This document shows positions 8,426-17,957 of a stretch of DNA of 58,049 bases, one piece after another. The notes beneath the pieces were generated by a model, which had not been told where the DNA came from, searched no databases, and was given only the letters and a program-made list of their open reading frames with translations. Where the stretch lies: positions 1-58,049 of the forward strand of contig CALQOD010000005.1 in the NCBI GenBank assembly GCA_943332105.1, written 5' to 3'. Source of the stretch: Chitinophaga pinensis (GTDB lineage Bacteria; Bacteroidota; Bacteroidia; AKYH767-A; OLB10). Positions within the stretch are counted from its first letter, which is position 1, and every line of letters begins with the position of its first letter. A program made the translations under genes and the position numbers.

Positions 8426-10477
8426 ATGAGTAACACTTCAGGAAGGAATCAGCAGGTAGTTGTAGCAGGTATTTTTACTGCACTAATTATTATTTTTATA
8501 ATTCGCCTTTTTTTCGTCCAACTAATTGAAGACTCCTACACTGTATCTGCGAATAACAATGTATTGCGTTACATGACAGACTACCCAGCACGTGGGATGG
8601 TGTATGACAGAAACGGAAAAATATTAGCATACAACCAAGCGGTATATGATTTAATGGTTATTCCGCGCCAGGTTAAAGAAATCGATACAATTGATTTTTG
8701 CCAATTACTAGATTTAACAAAAGAAGACTTTTTAGATAAAATAAAAAAGGCTAAAAACTATTCTCGAATTCGTCCTTCCATTTTTGAAAAGCAGATATCC
8801 GCAGAGACCTATGCAACCCTTCAAGAAAAGCTTTTTAAGTTCAAAGGCTTTTATGTACAACCTCGTACAATTCGAAAATATCCAAATAACACAGCATCTC
8901 ATGTTTTAGGGTATATTGGCGAGGTAAACGATAAACTAATAGAGAAGAATCCTTACTACCGACAAGGTGATTACATCGGTACGAGTGGGATTGAACAAAG
9001 CTATGAAGAAGAACTAAGAGGCATTCGAGGTGTTCGTATCGTAATGGTAGATGTATTCAATCGTGAAAAGGGTAGCTATAAAAATGGAGTTTATGATACA
9101 GTTGCCATTGCAGGAGCTAATCTGGTTGCAACATTAGACGCTGACTTACAGGCATACGGAGAGAAGTTAATGGCTAATAAAATAGGAGCATTGGTAGCCA
9201 TTGAGCCAAAAACGGGAGAAATATTAGCGATGATTTCGAGTCCTTCTTACGACCCTAATTTATTAGTTGGCAGGGCACGATCAAAAAATTATGGATACTT
9301 GTTAAAAGAACCTTCAAAGCCATTATTCAACAGAGCAATGCAGGCCTACTATCCGCCAGGATCAACATTTAAATTAACGAATGCACTAGCTGCATTACAA
9401 GAGGGAATTATAAATCCTATGACAACCTTCCCTCATAGTTTTGTTGTAGGATCTAAAAGTGTTCATTGTCATGGTCACCCTCCTATTGCATTAGAAGGCG
9501 CGATACAATATTCTTGTAACCCTTATTTCTGTAATACCTTCAGGGTGTTTGTTGACAACAACAAATTCACAGATAGCGAAACAGGATACAATACATGGAG
9601 AACTTATCAGGAAAGTTTTGGCATTGGAAATAAAATTGGAGTGGATTTGCCGCATGAATTAAAAGGATTGTTGCCAACAACAACTTTATACGATAAATTT
9701 TATGGTCGTCATCATTGGAAAGCATCAACCATTTACTCGTTAGGTATTGGTCAGGGAGAGTTAGGAATTACGCCCTTACAGATGGCCAATGTAATGTGCG
9801 TCATTGCCAATAAAGGATATTATTATATTCCACATATAATTAAAAAAATTGCCGGGAAAACAAACAATACTAGAAATCTTACAGCCAAGCATTTTACAAA
9901 AATTTCAGAATCAAATTTTAAAGTTGTTCAGGGCGGAATGCAAAAAGTTGTAGAGGCGGGAACTGCAAGAGTAGCTCAATTCAGAGAAGTAGTTATTTGC
10001 GGAAAAACTGGAACTGCACAAAACCCACATGGCAAAGACCACTCACTATTTGTAGGATTTGCCCCTAGAGAAAATCCGCGCATAGCCATTGCCGTTATGG
10101 TTGAGAATGCAGGATTTGGTGCCGAATGGGCAGCACCTATTGCGAGTTTAATGATGGAAAAATTTATGTACGATTCAATTTCGCGTCCTGACTTAGAAGA
10201 AAGAATGATGAAAGGAAATCTGATTCATATTATTAACAACACCTTAGAGAAAAAGTCAGATGATGTAGACGCACAAATCATTGGACCTTCATTACACGAG
10301 TTACTTCCAGAATTAAATATTAATGATTGGAATTTAAATCAATTCGAATTTCATGCGCTAATTACAACAAATAAAAAAACGTGTCCTGAAAATAAAGAAA
10401 AGAAAACACCAGTTTGTTTAATTTATAATAATTTTAACTGGATTTACAAAATAGAAAAAAACGAATACTTCATATAA
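8426..10477 (+). CDS. mrdA: Penicillin-binding protein 2 (elongation D,D-transpeptidase)
   Basis: Class B penicillin-binding protein that cross-links new peptidoglycan during side-wall growth, working with RodA. One N-terminal membrane helix (~10-32) precedes the pedestal domain (with RGMVYDRNGKILA near 55) and the transpeptidase domain. The catalytic motifs are Ser313-Thr-Phe-Lys316, Ser363-Cys-Asn365 and Lys527-Thr-Gly529. The total of 683 residues is longer than the ~630 common elsewhere because of a C-terminal tail after ~595 that ends in an aromatic- and lysine-rich stretch with no resemblance I recognise. The rodA gene follows after four bases. Confidence 0.96.
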   Translation: MSNTSGRNQQVVVAGIFTALIIIFIIRLFFVQLIEDSYTVSANNNVLRYMTDYPARGMVYDRNGKILAYNQAVYDLMVIPRQVKEIDTIDFCQLLDLTKEDFLDKIKKAKNYSRIRPSIFEKQISAETYATLQEKLFKFKGFYVQPRTIRKYPNNTASHVLGYIGEVNDKLIEKNPYYRQGDYIGTSGIEQSYEEELRGIRGVRIVMVDVFNREKGSYKNGVYDTVAIAGANLVATLDADLQAYGEKLMANKIGALVAIEPKTGEILAMISSPSYDPNLLVGRARSKNYGYLLKEPSKPLFNRAMQAYYPPGSTFKLTNALAALQEGIINPMTTFPHSFVVGSKSVHCHGHPPIALEGAIQYSCNPYFCNTFRVFVDNNKFTDSETGYNTWRTYQESFGIGNKIGVDLPHELKGLLPTTTLYDKFYGRHHWKASTIYSLGIGQGELGITPLQMANVMCVIANKGYYYIPHIIKKIAGKTNNTRNLTAKHFTKISESNFKVVQGGMQKVVEAGTARVAQFREVVICGKTGTAQNPHGKDHSLFVGFAPRENPRIAIAVMVENAGFGAEWAAPIASLMMEKFMYDSISRPDLEERMMKGNLIHIINNTLEKKSDDVDAQIIGPSLHELLPELNINDWNLNQFEFHALITTNKKTCPENKEKKTPVCLIYNNFNWIYKIEKNEYFI

Positions 10478-10481
10478 TAGC

Positions 10482-11744
10482 GTGAGGCAACAAAAAAACA
10501 TATTTGAAAACATCGACTGGCTCTTGGTAATTTTCTACCTAGGCTTTGTATTAATTGGCTGGATGAATATTTACGCAGCTGTTTATAATGAAGAGCACAG
10601 TAATATCTTTGACATGAGTCAGAATTACGGAAAACAATTAATGTGGATTGGTACTTCTATATTGATTGCTATGGCCATATTAATTATTGACGGAAAATTC
10701 TTTGCTTCGTTTTCTTATCCCATTTATGGTACTATTTTATTACTGTTATTGGTTGTTCTCGCTGTTGCAAAAAATGTTCAAGGTGCGAGATCATGGATTG
10801 AAATTGGATCATTTAAACTTCAACCATCTGAGTTTGCAAAATTTGCAACTAGCATGGCACTTGCCAAATATCTAAGCACCTTAAACATACGAATGCAGGA
10901 TACTAAAACAAAGCTTACTGCAGGTGCTTTAATATTAATCCCAATGGCGTTTGTCCTGCTACAAAATGATACCGGTTCTGCATTGGTATTTTGTGCATTC
11001 ATTTTCGTTTTATTCCGTGAAGGCTTATCACAGAACTTTTTAATTTTCGGATTTCTTGGTGGAGTATTATTCGTACTCGCCTTAATGGTTCCAGCAATAA
11101 TTTTAATCAGCGTTATTGGAAGCATTGGATTGTTGTCTTACATATTGATGCGCAAAACAAAAAAGAATTTTATTACGATTGCCTTAATTACCAGCCTTTG
11201 TTGTGGTGCCATTTTCTCTGTTGATTATGCATACAACCATATATTACAAGCGCATCAGCGCGAACGGATAGAAGTATTGCTAGGAAAAAAATCTGACTTA
11301 AAAGGTGCGGGCTATAATGTAAATCAATCATTAATAGCAATAGGTTCAGGAGGGTTTTTTGGCAAAGGATTTTTACAAGGAACCCAAACAAAATATGATT
11401 TTGTGCCTGAGCAAAGTACCGATTTTATTTTCTGTACTGTAGGAGAAGAATGGGGGTTTTTGGGCACTACAGTTGTACTCTTGATGTTTCTCGCTTTATT
11501 ATACCGAATCCTATTTATTGCTGAACGACAGCGTTCAACCTATACACGAATTTATGCATATGGCGTTGCCTCAATTATATTTTTCCATGTGATGGTTAAT
11601 GTAGGAATGGCCATTGGACTAGCTCCTGTAATTGGCATTCCACTTCCATTTTTTAGTTATGGAGGTTCCTCATTATGGAGCTTTACGATATTACTTTTCG
11701 TATTAATAAAGCTCGATAGTTATCGAATGTATGTACTTCGTTAA
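10482..11744 (+). CDS. rodA: Rod shape-determining protein RodA (peptidoglycan glycosyltransferase)
   Basis: SEDS-family lipid II polymerase of the elongasome, partner of PBP2. The 420 residues show about ten membrane segments and the SEDS signatures ARSWIEIGSFKLQPSEFAK (near 105-123, with the W-x-x-x-G and Q-P-S-E motifs), the TDFIFCTVGEEWGF loop and the final FFSYGGSS motif. Translation starts at a GTG (10482) four bases after the PBP2 stop; no better start is near. The last base of its stop codon is directly followed by the last base of waaA on the other strand, so the two genes converge with no spacer. Confidence 0.95.
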   Translation: MRQQKNIFENIDWLLVIFYLGFVLIGWMNIYAAVYNEEHSNIFDMSQNYGKQLMWIGTSILIAMAILIIDGKFFASFSYPIYGTILLLLLVVLAVAKNVQGARSWIEIGSFKLQPSEFAKFATSMALAKYLSTLNIRMQDTKTKLTAGALILIPMAFVLLQNDTGSALVFCAFIFVLFREGLSQNFLIFGFLGGVLFVLALMVPAIILISVIGSIGLLSYILMRKTKKNFITIALITSLCCGAIFSVDYAYNHILQAHQRERIEVLLGKKSDLKGAGYNVNQSLIAIGSGGFFGKGFLQGTQTKYDFVPEQSTDFIFCTVGEEWGFLGTTVVLLMFLALLYRILFIAERQRSTYTRIYAYGVASIIFFHVMVNVGMAIGLAPVIGIPLPFFSYGGSSLWSFTILLFVLIKLDSYRMYVLR

Positions 11745-12995
11745 TCAAGAAATTAAATTGAACTGCAAATAATCAATTACTAATTTTGTTGCGCCCTTGC
11801 GACTTTCAACATATTTTTTATTTGTTTCTGCGCAATGATTATACGTTTGTAAATCTTTTTCTAATCTATTAAAAATACTCAGTAATTCATTAGCATCATT
11901 TACAGAAAAAGCACTTTCACTTTTTACTAGCTCAACCGCTTCTTTAAACTTTTTATAATTGGGGCCAAAGAAAACTGGCATACCAAAAACTGCCGCTTCA
12001 AGTATATTATGTATACCTGCACCAAAACCTCCTCCTATAAATGTATAATCTGCGAATTTATAAATTCGAGAAAGCAATCCTACATTATCAATAATTAAAA
12101 TTTTAAAAATACCTGTTGGGTTTTTTATCCAATCAGAATAGCGTATAGCCTTACCGTTATAATTACGCTCCATTTTTAAAATTCCGTCTTCCTTAATCTC
12201 ATGCGGGGCAATTATAAATTTAACATTGGAATCTGTATTTTCTATCAAATAATCAACAAGCTTAATATCTGGTTCCCATGCTGAACCTAGTACAACCAAC
12301 TTATTGTCTAATTTAAACTTCTTGATCTCTGAAAGGCCATTATGACCATCCGCTATTTTACAAACAGCATCAAAACGAGTGTCGCCAGTAACAGTAACCT
12401 TTGAAATGGAATGTTTATACAGCAACTTCAGCGATGCCTGATCCTGAACAAAAACATGAGTGAAACGAAGAAGCATTTGCCTAAAAAACCCTCCGTACCA
12501 TTTAAAGAAAATTTGATTTTCTCTAAAAATAGCCGACACACAAAAGAAAGGTATTTTCTTTTGTGACAAATACTTTCCATAGAAATACCAAAATTCATAC
12601 TTCACAAAGAAAACCATCTTCGGGTTTATTGCATTAATAAAATTTCTTGAAGCAGACGGACCATCCAATGGCATATAAAAAACATAATCTGCCACAGGAG
12701 TATTTTTTCTAATCTGATATCCTGAAGGAGAAAAAAAAGTTAGAACAATTTTATAGTTTGGATAAGCGACACGCAAATCTTCCATTAGCGGCTTGCCTTG
12801 CTCAAACTCACCCAAAGAAGCGCAATGAACCCATATCCTTTGCTCTGGAAGATCCTTCAATTTTTTCCAGACAGGAGCAAGCTCTCTACGGCCATAAAAC
12901 CAATCATGCGCCTTATCATTAAAGCCAGCTGAAAACCTAATAATTAGCTTGTAAAGTTGAATTGCTAAGTAATAAAATGGCCACATTATATCCAT
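11745..12995 (-). CDS. waaA: 3-deoxy-D-manno-octulosonic acid (Kdo) transferase
   Basis: Transfers Kdo from CMP-Kdo to lipid A precursors at the inner face of the inner membrane, the first step of LPS core assembly. An N-terminal membrane-anchor segment (DIMWPFYYLAIQLYKLIIRF) is followed by the glycosyltransferase-B halves: HCASLGEFEQGKPL near 58, and GGGFGAGIHNILEAAVFGMPVFFGP near 320-345, the family donor-binding motif. About 416 residues, close to the usual 425. The ATG at 12995 overlaps the TGA of the upstream barrel gene by one base; a TTG one codon earlier is less likely. Confidence 0.94.
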   Translation of the reverse strand: MDIMWPFYYLAIQLYKLIIRFSAGFNDKAHDWFYGRRELAPVWKKLKDLPEQRIWVHCASLGEFEQGKPLMEDLRVAYPNYKIVLTFFSPSGYQIRKNTPVADYVFYMPLDGPSASRNFINAINPKMVFFVKYEFWYFYGKYLSQKKIPFFCVSAIFRENQIFFKWYGGFFRQMLLRFTHVFVQDQASLKLLYKHSISKVTVTGDTRFDAVCKIADGHNGLSEIKKFKLDNKLVVLGSAWEPDIKLVDYLIENTDSNVKFIIAPHEIKEDGILKMERNYNGKAIRYSDWIKNPTGIFKILIIDNVGLLSRIYKFADYTFIGGGFGAGIHNILEAAVFGMPVFFGPNYKKFKEAVELVKSESAFSVNDANELLSIFNRLEKDLQTYNHCAETNKKYVESRKGATKLVIDYLQFNLIS

Positions 12996-13750
12996 CAATA
13001 TGTATAGAATTTTTCAGGTGCTTGTTTATAAAAAGGCATAATCCACCCGAGCTTTATACCCATAAAAAAATCAAATCGCTTTCCACTATCTGGTAGCCCT
13101 GTACTAAAATTAAAATCTCTTTTCCCCTCTGTAAATCCTTCCACAAATTCAAATCCTCCATAAAAATTAATGAGGCGCTTATTACCCAAATAACAATAAC
13201 CAATAAATTGCTTAGCAGCTAATCCATTTGTTAAACGATCATAACCTTTCAAATAATCATTTTGAATAGCTGGAACCGAATTTTTTTTGTCTTCAATTCT
13301 AATTTTATGTTGTAAAAAGCCTAGACCTGCTTGAAAATAGATTCCACAATTTAAATTAGGTCCTTTATAGGGGAATATTTTACCCGCAGTGGCAAACACT
13401 GTATACCCTCTTTCATAAGCTCGAATATCAGCATATAGACCATCACTTCCTATAATATAACCACCAACAACTGTTAGCCCTGAAAAGATAGATGTCTCTT
13501 TAACTTTAGAGCCAAATATAAAATTTCCTTCCAATGAGAAAGTCCAGTTTTTCTTGTTTTTTATACCCGCAGAGAGTCCAACCGTTGAATTGCTTCCAAA
13601 TCGATTTGCCAGATCTCCTTCTGGGATTTGAATCGAAAAAGAAGGTGAAATCAGTACACAATTTATGATAGAATCTTTAATACTTGATTGTGCTTTCGCC
13701 TCAAAAGAGACAAAATAACACAACAACACAGCAAATACTAGCTTTTTCAT
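12995..13750 (-). CDS. Outer-membrane beta-barrel protein of unknown role
   Basis: A 251-residue secreted protein with a clear signal peptide (MKKLVFAVLLCYFVSFEAKA, cleavage near 21). The mature part is made of alternating strands, such as WTFSLEGNFIFGSKV and FFMGIKLGWIMPFY, that suggest an eight-to-ten-strand barrel. I do not recognise a specific family. It is the first gene of a two-gene operon with waaA (TGATG overlap), so a role in LPS or envelope assembly is possible, but this is only context. A perfect -7 box lies four bases before its ATG. Confidence 0.75.
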   Translation of the reverse strand: MKKLVFAVLLCYFVSFEAKAQSSIKDSIINCVLISPSFSIQIPEGDLANRFGSNSTVGLSAGIKNKKNWTFSLEGNFIFGSKVKETSIFSGLTVVGGYIIGSDGLYADIRAYERGYTVFATAGKIFPYKGPNLNCGIYFQAGLGFLQHKIRIEDKKNSVPAIQNDYLKGYDRLTNGLAAKQFIGYCYLGNKRLINFYGGFEFVEGFTEGKRDFNFSTGLPDSGKRFDFFMGIKLGWIMPFYKQAPEKFYTY

Positions 13751-13754
13751 TGCT

Positions 13755-13762
13755 CAAAATTA
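13755..13762 (-). promoter_or_regulatory. -7 box four bases before the barrel-protein start
   Basis: Reading on the minus strand, TAATTTTG at 13762-13755 matches TAnnTTTG; only AGCA separates it from the ATG. A TTG lies 25 bases further upstream, slightly too far. It would give a leaderless transcript for the barrel protein and waaA. Confidence 0.5.
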
Positions 13763-13870
13763 CTAAAAATCGTTATATGAATGGACGCAATTTTAAGAGG
13801 AAAATACTATATTCGCAAGGTTATTTTAAAGGGTATACTTTCCCCATCAAAAATCATTAATTAATTTAAA

Positions 13871-15022
13871 ATGGAAGCAGTAAAAAAAATGCAGATGGTT
13901 GACTTACTAAGTCAGTATCATAAAATTAAAGAAGACATTGATCAGGCAATATTGAATGTGGTAACATCTTCAGCGTATATAAACGGACCCGAGGTTAAAA
14001 CTTTTGCTAAAGAGCTAGAAGATTATTTAGGAGTTAAGCATGTAATTCCATGTGCAAACGGAACCGATGCATTGCAAATAGCAATGATGGCGTTAAACTT
14101 AAAACCAGGAGATGAAGTTATTACTGCAAGTTTTACCTATGTTGCTACTGCGGAAGTGATTGCTTTGCTCCAATTAAAACCTGTATTGGTTGATGTTTAC
14201 AGCGATGATTTCACTATCGATTGTGCAGCAATTGAAAAAGCGATTACCCCTAAAACAAAAGCAATTGTTCCTGTTCATTTATTCGGACAATGTGCGGATA
14301 TGCAAAAAGTTATGGAAATTGCAAAGAAGCACAACTTGTATATTATAGAAGATACAGCTCAGGCAATTGGTGCCGATTATACGATGGCTGATGGAAGTGT
14401 ACATAAAGCAGGTACAATTGGTACAATTGGTACAACATCTTTTTTCCCTTCTAAAAACTTAGGATGTATGGGAGATGGTGGAGCAATCTTTACAAATGAT
14501 GATCAGTTAGCTACCCGCCTTAGAATGATAGCCAATCACGGCCAGTCGGTGCAATATGTACATGACGATATTGGTGTAAACTCGCGCCTTGACAGTATGC
14601 AGGCTGCTATTTTAAGAGTTAAGCTTCCGCATCTAAATGAATATTGCGCTGCCCGTGAAAAGGCTGCCGCTTTTTACGATAATGCATTTGCAAATCATCC
14701 AAACGTTAAAACGCCTGCTCGTCAAAAAAACTCTACCCATGTTTTTCATCAATACACCTTGGTGCTTAACGGAGTTGACAGAGTAGAATTGAGAAACTTC
14801 CTTGAATCCAAAGGAGTTCCAAGTATGATTTACTACCCAATTCCCCTTCACATGCAAAAAGCTTATACAGACACACGCTATAAGGAAGGCGACTTTCCAA
14901 TTACAGAGCATTTATGCGCGAATGTAATTTCACTTCCAATGCATACAGAAATGTCGACTGATGATTTGCAATACATCACCGAATCAGTACTTGAATTCTT
15001 AAACAAAGAGTGTTTTATTTAA
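13871..15022 (+). CDS. DegT/DnrJ/EryC1 aminotransferase, WbpE-like (nucleotide-sugar 3-aminotransferase)
   Basis: PLP enzyme that would aminate the 3-keto group of a UDP-N-acetyl-glucuronate derivative to give the 3-amino sugar. Family signs over 383 residues are PCANGTDALQIAM near 58, IEDTAQAIGA near 160 and TSFFPSKNLGCMGDGG, in which Lys195 is the PLP lysine. A nine-base unit coding Thr-Ile-Gly is repeated just before this lysine (14411-14436), as is usual in this family. The partner enzymes for a WbpA-B-E-D pathway to UDP-2,3-diacetamido-glucuronate are all present downstream (17387-20301), which is the basis for the WbpE assignment. It opens the sugar cassette and is divergent from the barrel-waaA pair. 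Confidence 0.87.
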   Translation: MEAVKKMQMVDLLSQYHKIKEDIDQAILNVVTSSAYINGPEVKTFAKELEDYLGVKHVIPCANGTDALQIAMMALNLKPGDEVITASFTYVATAEVIALLQLKPVLVDVYSDDFTIDCAAIEKAITPKTKAIVPVHLFGQCADMQKVMEIAKKHNLYIIEDTAQAIGADYTMADGSVHKAGTIGTIGTTSFFPSKNLGCMGDGGAIFTNDDQLATRLRMIANHGQSVQYVHDDIGVNSRLDSMQAAILRVKLPHLNEYCAAREKAAAFYDNAFANHPNVKTPARQKNSTHVFHQYTLVLNGVDRVELRNFLESKGVPSMIYYPIPLHMQKAYTDTRYKEGDFPITEHLCANVISLPMHTEMSTDDLQYITESVLEFLNKECFI

Positions 15023-15079
15023 CATTAAACAATTAATCATTTAGTCAGGGAAAGATGACTTTTTTAAAATAATATAAAA

Positions 15080-16396
15080 ATGAAAATAGCAGTAGTAGGA
15101 ACAGGATACGTAGGATTAGTTACAGGAACATGCTTTGCAGAAAATGGAAATCATGTTACTTGCGTGGATATTGATGCAAACAAAGTTGAGAAAATGAAAA
15201 ACGGAATCATTCCGATTTACGAACCTCACTTAGATGTATTATTCGAGCGCAATATCAAGCAAAACAGATTAGTTTTTACCACGAACCTTGAAGATGCGAT
15301 TAAAGATGCAACTATTATTTTTCTAGCATTACCAACACCTCCTGGCGAAGATGGGTCAGCTGACTTGTCGTATGTTTTAGGAGTGGCAAAACAATTAGGC
15401 AAAATAATCAACGAGTATAAAATCATAATCAATAAAAGTACAGTCCCTGTTGGCACAGCAGAAAAAGTTCGAGCTGCAGTTGCTGAAAATGCAATATGTG
15501 AATTTGATGTAATTTCTAATCCAGAGTTCCTAAGAGAAGGTTTTGCTGTAGATGATTTTATGAAACCAGATCGTGTGGTGATTGGAACAAGCAGTGATAG
15601 AGCAAAGAAAATGATGAGTGATTTATATGCTCCTTTTGTTCGTCAGGGTAATCCGATTTACTTTATGGATGAGCGTTCGGCTGAGTTAACAAAGTATGCA
15701 GCTAACGCATTCCTTGCAACTAAAATTACATTCATGAATGAGATTGCTAATCTGTGCGAGCGCGTAGGTGCAAACGTAGACTCAGTACGAATTGGAATTG
15801 GATCAGATGAAAGAATTGGAAAACGATTTTTGTTTGCTGGAATTGGATACGGCGGAAGCTGTTTTCCGAAAGATGTACAAGCGTTAGCAAAGACCTCTAG
15901 CGAATATAACTACGATTTTCAGATTTTAAATTCGGTAATGACTGTTAACGAAAAACAAAAAGTTACTATCGTAGAAAAAATAAAATCTTTTTATAATAAT
16001 CAAATTGAAGGGAAGAAATTCGCTTTGTGGGGATTGGCATTTAAACCTGATACTGATGATATTCGTGAAGCGCCAGCCCTATATATCATTCGTGAATTAT
16101 TAGAAGCAGGAGCAACTGTTTCTTCATTCGATCCAGAAGCAATGGATAATGTCAAAAAAATAATGGGCGATAAAATTGAATTTGCAAATAATCAATATGA
16201 AGCATTAAATGGGGTGGATGCATTAATCATTGCAACAGAATGGTCGGTATTTAGAACACCTGATTTTGATAAAGTGGATGGGTTGATGAAATCGAAAGTA
16301 ATTTTTGATGGAAGAAATTTATACGACTTACAACGAATGAATGAACTTGGATACTACTACAACAGTGTAGGAAGGCATGTGGTAAAATCAAACTAA
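15080..16396 (+). CDS. ugd: UDP-glucose 6-dehydrogenase
   Basis: Oxidises UDP-glucose to UDP-glucuronate with two NAD+. The 438 residues show the Rossmann motif [12 protein letters not shown] at 4-15, the [10 protein letters not shown] stretch near 153, and the catalytic Cys261 in [10 protein letters not shown]. The C-terminal nucleotide-binding domain has the [16 protein letters not shown] motif. The next gene, six bases later, is a UDP-glucuronate decarboxylase that uses its product, which supports the UDP-glucose specificity over that of the second dehydrogenase at 19012. Confidence 0.95.
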   Translation: MKIAVVGTGYVGLVTGTCFAENGNHVTCVDIDANKVEKMKNGIIPIYEPHLDVLFERNIKQNRLVFTTNLEDAIKDATIIFLALPTPPGEDGSADLSYVLGVAKQLGKIINEYKIIINKSTVPVGTAEKVRAAVAENAICEFDVISNPEFLREGFAVDDFMKPDRVVIGTSSDRAKKMMSDLYAPFVRQGNPIYFMDERSAELTKYAANAFLATKITFMNEIANLCERVGANVDSVRIGIGSDERIGKRFLFAGIGYGGSCFPKDVQALAKTSSEYNYDFQILNSVMTVNEKQKVTIVEKIKSFYNNQIEGKKFALWGLAFKPDTDDIREAPALYIIRELLEAGATVSSFDPEAMDNVKKIMGDKIEFANNQYEALNGVDALIIATEWSVFRTPDFDKVDGLMKSKVIFDGRNLYDLQRMNELGYYYNSVGRHVVKSN

Positions 16397-16401
16397 TTAC
16401 A

Positions 16402-17376
16402 ATGGAAAAGAAAAGAGTTTTAATTACAGGGGCTGCGGGGTTTTTAGGATCACATTTATGTGATAGATTTATTAGCGAAGGATATGATGTAGTTGGTATG
16501 GATAATTTAATTACTGGCGACTTGAAAAATATTGAACATCTTTTCAAGATAAAGGAATTTGAATTCTATCATCATGATGTAAGTAAATTTGTTCATGTAC
16601 CTGGAAGAATAGATTATATTTTACACTTCGCTTCTCCGGCTAGTCCTATTGATTATTTAAAAATTCCTATTCAAACTTTAAAAGTAGGGTCATTGGGAAC
16701 ACATAATTTATTAGGGTTTGCTAAAGTGAAAAAAGCAAGAATCTTAGTAGCATCTACGAGTGAAGTTTATGGAGATCCAACGGTACATCCACAAACTGAA
16801 GACTATTGGGGGAATGTAAATCCGATTGGTCCTCGTGGAGTGTACGATGAAGCAAAACGTTTTCAAGAGGCAATCACAATGGCTTACCACACCTACCACA
16901 ACCTTGAAACAAGAATTGTAAGGATCTTTAATACTTATGGTCCTCGTATGCGTCTGAATGACGGACGTGTGTTACCTGCATTTATCGGACAAGCATTACG
17001 CGGAGAAGATTTAACTGTATTCGGTGATGGATCACAAACACGTTCTTTTTGTTATGTTGATGATTTGATAGAAGGGATTTATCGTTTGTTGATGAGTGAT
17101 TATGTTTATCCTGTTAACATTGGTAATCCGCAAGAAATTACCATCCGTGAATTTGGTGAAGAGATCATCAAACTGACAGGAACAAAACAACAATTAATTA
17201 CGAAGCCATTGCCTCAGGATGATCCGAAGCAACGGAAACCCGATATATCAAGAGCAATAGAAATTTTAGGATGGGGGCCAAAGGTAAGTAGAGAAGAAGG
17301 CTTACGAATCACCTATGAATATTTCAAAAATCTACCTCCTGATGAATTAAATAAAACTGCTCATCGTTTCGCTTAA
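16402..17376 (+). CDS. UDP-glucuronate decarboxylase (UDP-xylose synthase)
   Basis: Short-chain dehydrogenase-type enzyme that turns UDP-glucuronate into UDP-xylose. Over 324 residues it has GAAGFLGSH at 10-18, the substrate loop [10 protein letters not shown] near 75, the TSEVYGDP motif near 118, catalytic YDEAK near 150 and [10 protein letters not shown], all typical of the UXS family. It follows ugd by five untranslated bases, so the two make a compact module from UDP-glucose to UDP-xylose. A UDP-4-keto-pentose release activity (ArnA-like) is less likely given the close match to UXS. Confidence 0.93.
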   Translation: MEKKRVLITGAAGFLGSHLCDRFISEGYDVVGMDNLITGDLKNIEHLFKIKEFEFYHHDVSKFVHVPGRIDYILHFASPASPIDYLKIPIQTLKVGSLGTHNLLGFAKVKKARILVASTSEVYGDPTVHPQTEDYWGNVNPIGPRGVYDEAKRFQEAITMAYHTYHNLETRIVRIFNTYGPRMRLNDGRVLPAFIGQALRGEDLTVFGDGSQTRSFCYVDDLIEGIYRLLMSDYVYPVNIGNPQEITIREFGEEIIKLTGTKQQLITKPLPQDDPKQRKPDISRAIEILGWGPKVSREEGLRITYEYFKNLPPDELNKTAHRFA

Positions 17377-17386
17377 AAAAAATAAA

Positions 17387-17956
17387 ATGGATTATTCAGT
17401 TCACCCTTCTGCAATAGTTGATGAAGGATGTAAAATAGGAAAAGGCACAAAAATCTGGCACTTCTCGCACATCATGCCTAATTGTGAAATTGGAGAGAAT
17501 TGCAATATCGGACAAAATGTTGTTATATCGCCGCAAGTGATTTTAGGAAACAATGTAAAAGTTCAGAATAATGTTTCTATTTACACTGGAGTTATTTGTG
17601 AAGACGATGTTTTTTTAGGACCAAGCATGGTATTTACGAATGTAATTAATCCGCGTAGCGCTGTTAATCGCCGCGATCAATATTTAAAAACAACTGTTAA
17701 AATCGGTGCATCTATTGGTGCTAATGCAACAATTGTTTGTGGACATGATATAGGTGCATTTGCATTTATCGGTGCGGGCGCTGTTGTAACGAAGGATGTT
17801 CCCGATTATGCATTAGTAATTGGCAACCCTGCACGACAAACTGGCTGGATGAGTGAATACGGACATAAATTAAAATTTGATGCTGATGGAATGGCTGTTT
17901 GTGAAGAGAGCAACGAAAAATACCAACTAAAAAATAATTTAGTAACTAAGTTGTAA
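17387..17956 (+). CDS. Left-handed beta-helix N-acetyltransferase, WbpD-like
   Basis: Would add an acetyl group from acetyl-CoA to the 3-amino group of the UDP-sugar made by the DegT enzyme. The 189 residues contain many hexapeptide turns (for example [21 protein letters not shown] and [30 protein letters not shown]), giving a left-handed helix, with the [21 protein letters not shown] loop characteristic of WbpD-type enzymes. The gene lies ten bases after the decarboxylase and one base before the oxidoreductase, supporting membership of the diacetamido-uronate pathway. Confidence 0.88.
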   Translation: MDYSVHPSAIVDEGCKIGKGTKIWHFSHIMPNCEIGENCNIGQNVVISPQVILGNNVKVQNNVSIYTGVICEDDVFLGPSMVFTNVINPRSAVNRRDQYLKTTVKIGASIGANATIVCGHDIGAFAFIGAGAVVTKDVPDYALVIGNPARQTGWMSEYGHKLKFDADGMAVCEESNEKYQLKNNLVTKL

Positions 17957-17957
17957 A

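Noticed and set aside
10370-10477. Suspected frameshift giving the odd PBP2 C terminus
   Set aside because: The other two forward frames meet stops within a short distance and give no better match, so the tail is taken as real.
14411-14436. Nine-base tandem repeat within the DegT gene
   Set aside because: It encodes the Thr-Ile-Gly repeats normally found before the PLP lysine in this family, so it is constrained by the protein.
15043-15065. AGTCA and TGACT hairpin followed by Ts between the aminotransferase gene and ugd
   Set aside because: A five-base stem with an eight-base loop is too weak to call a terminator, and the genes look co-transcribed.
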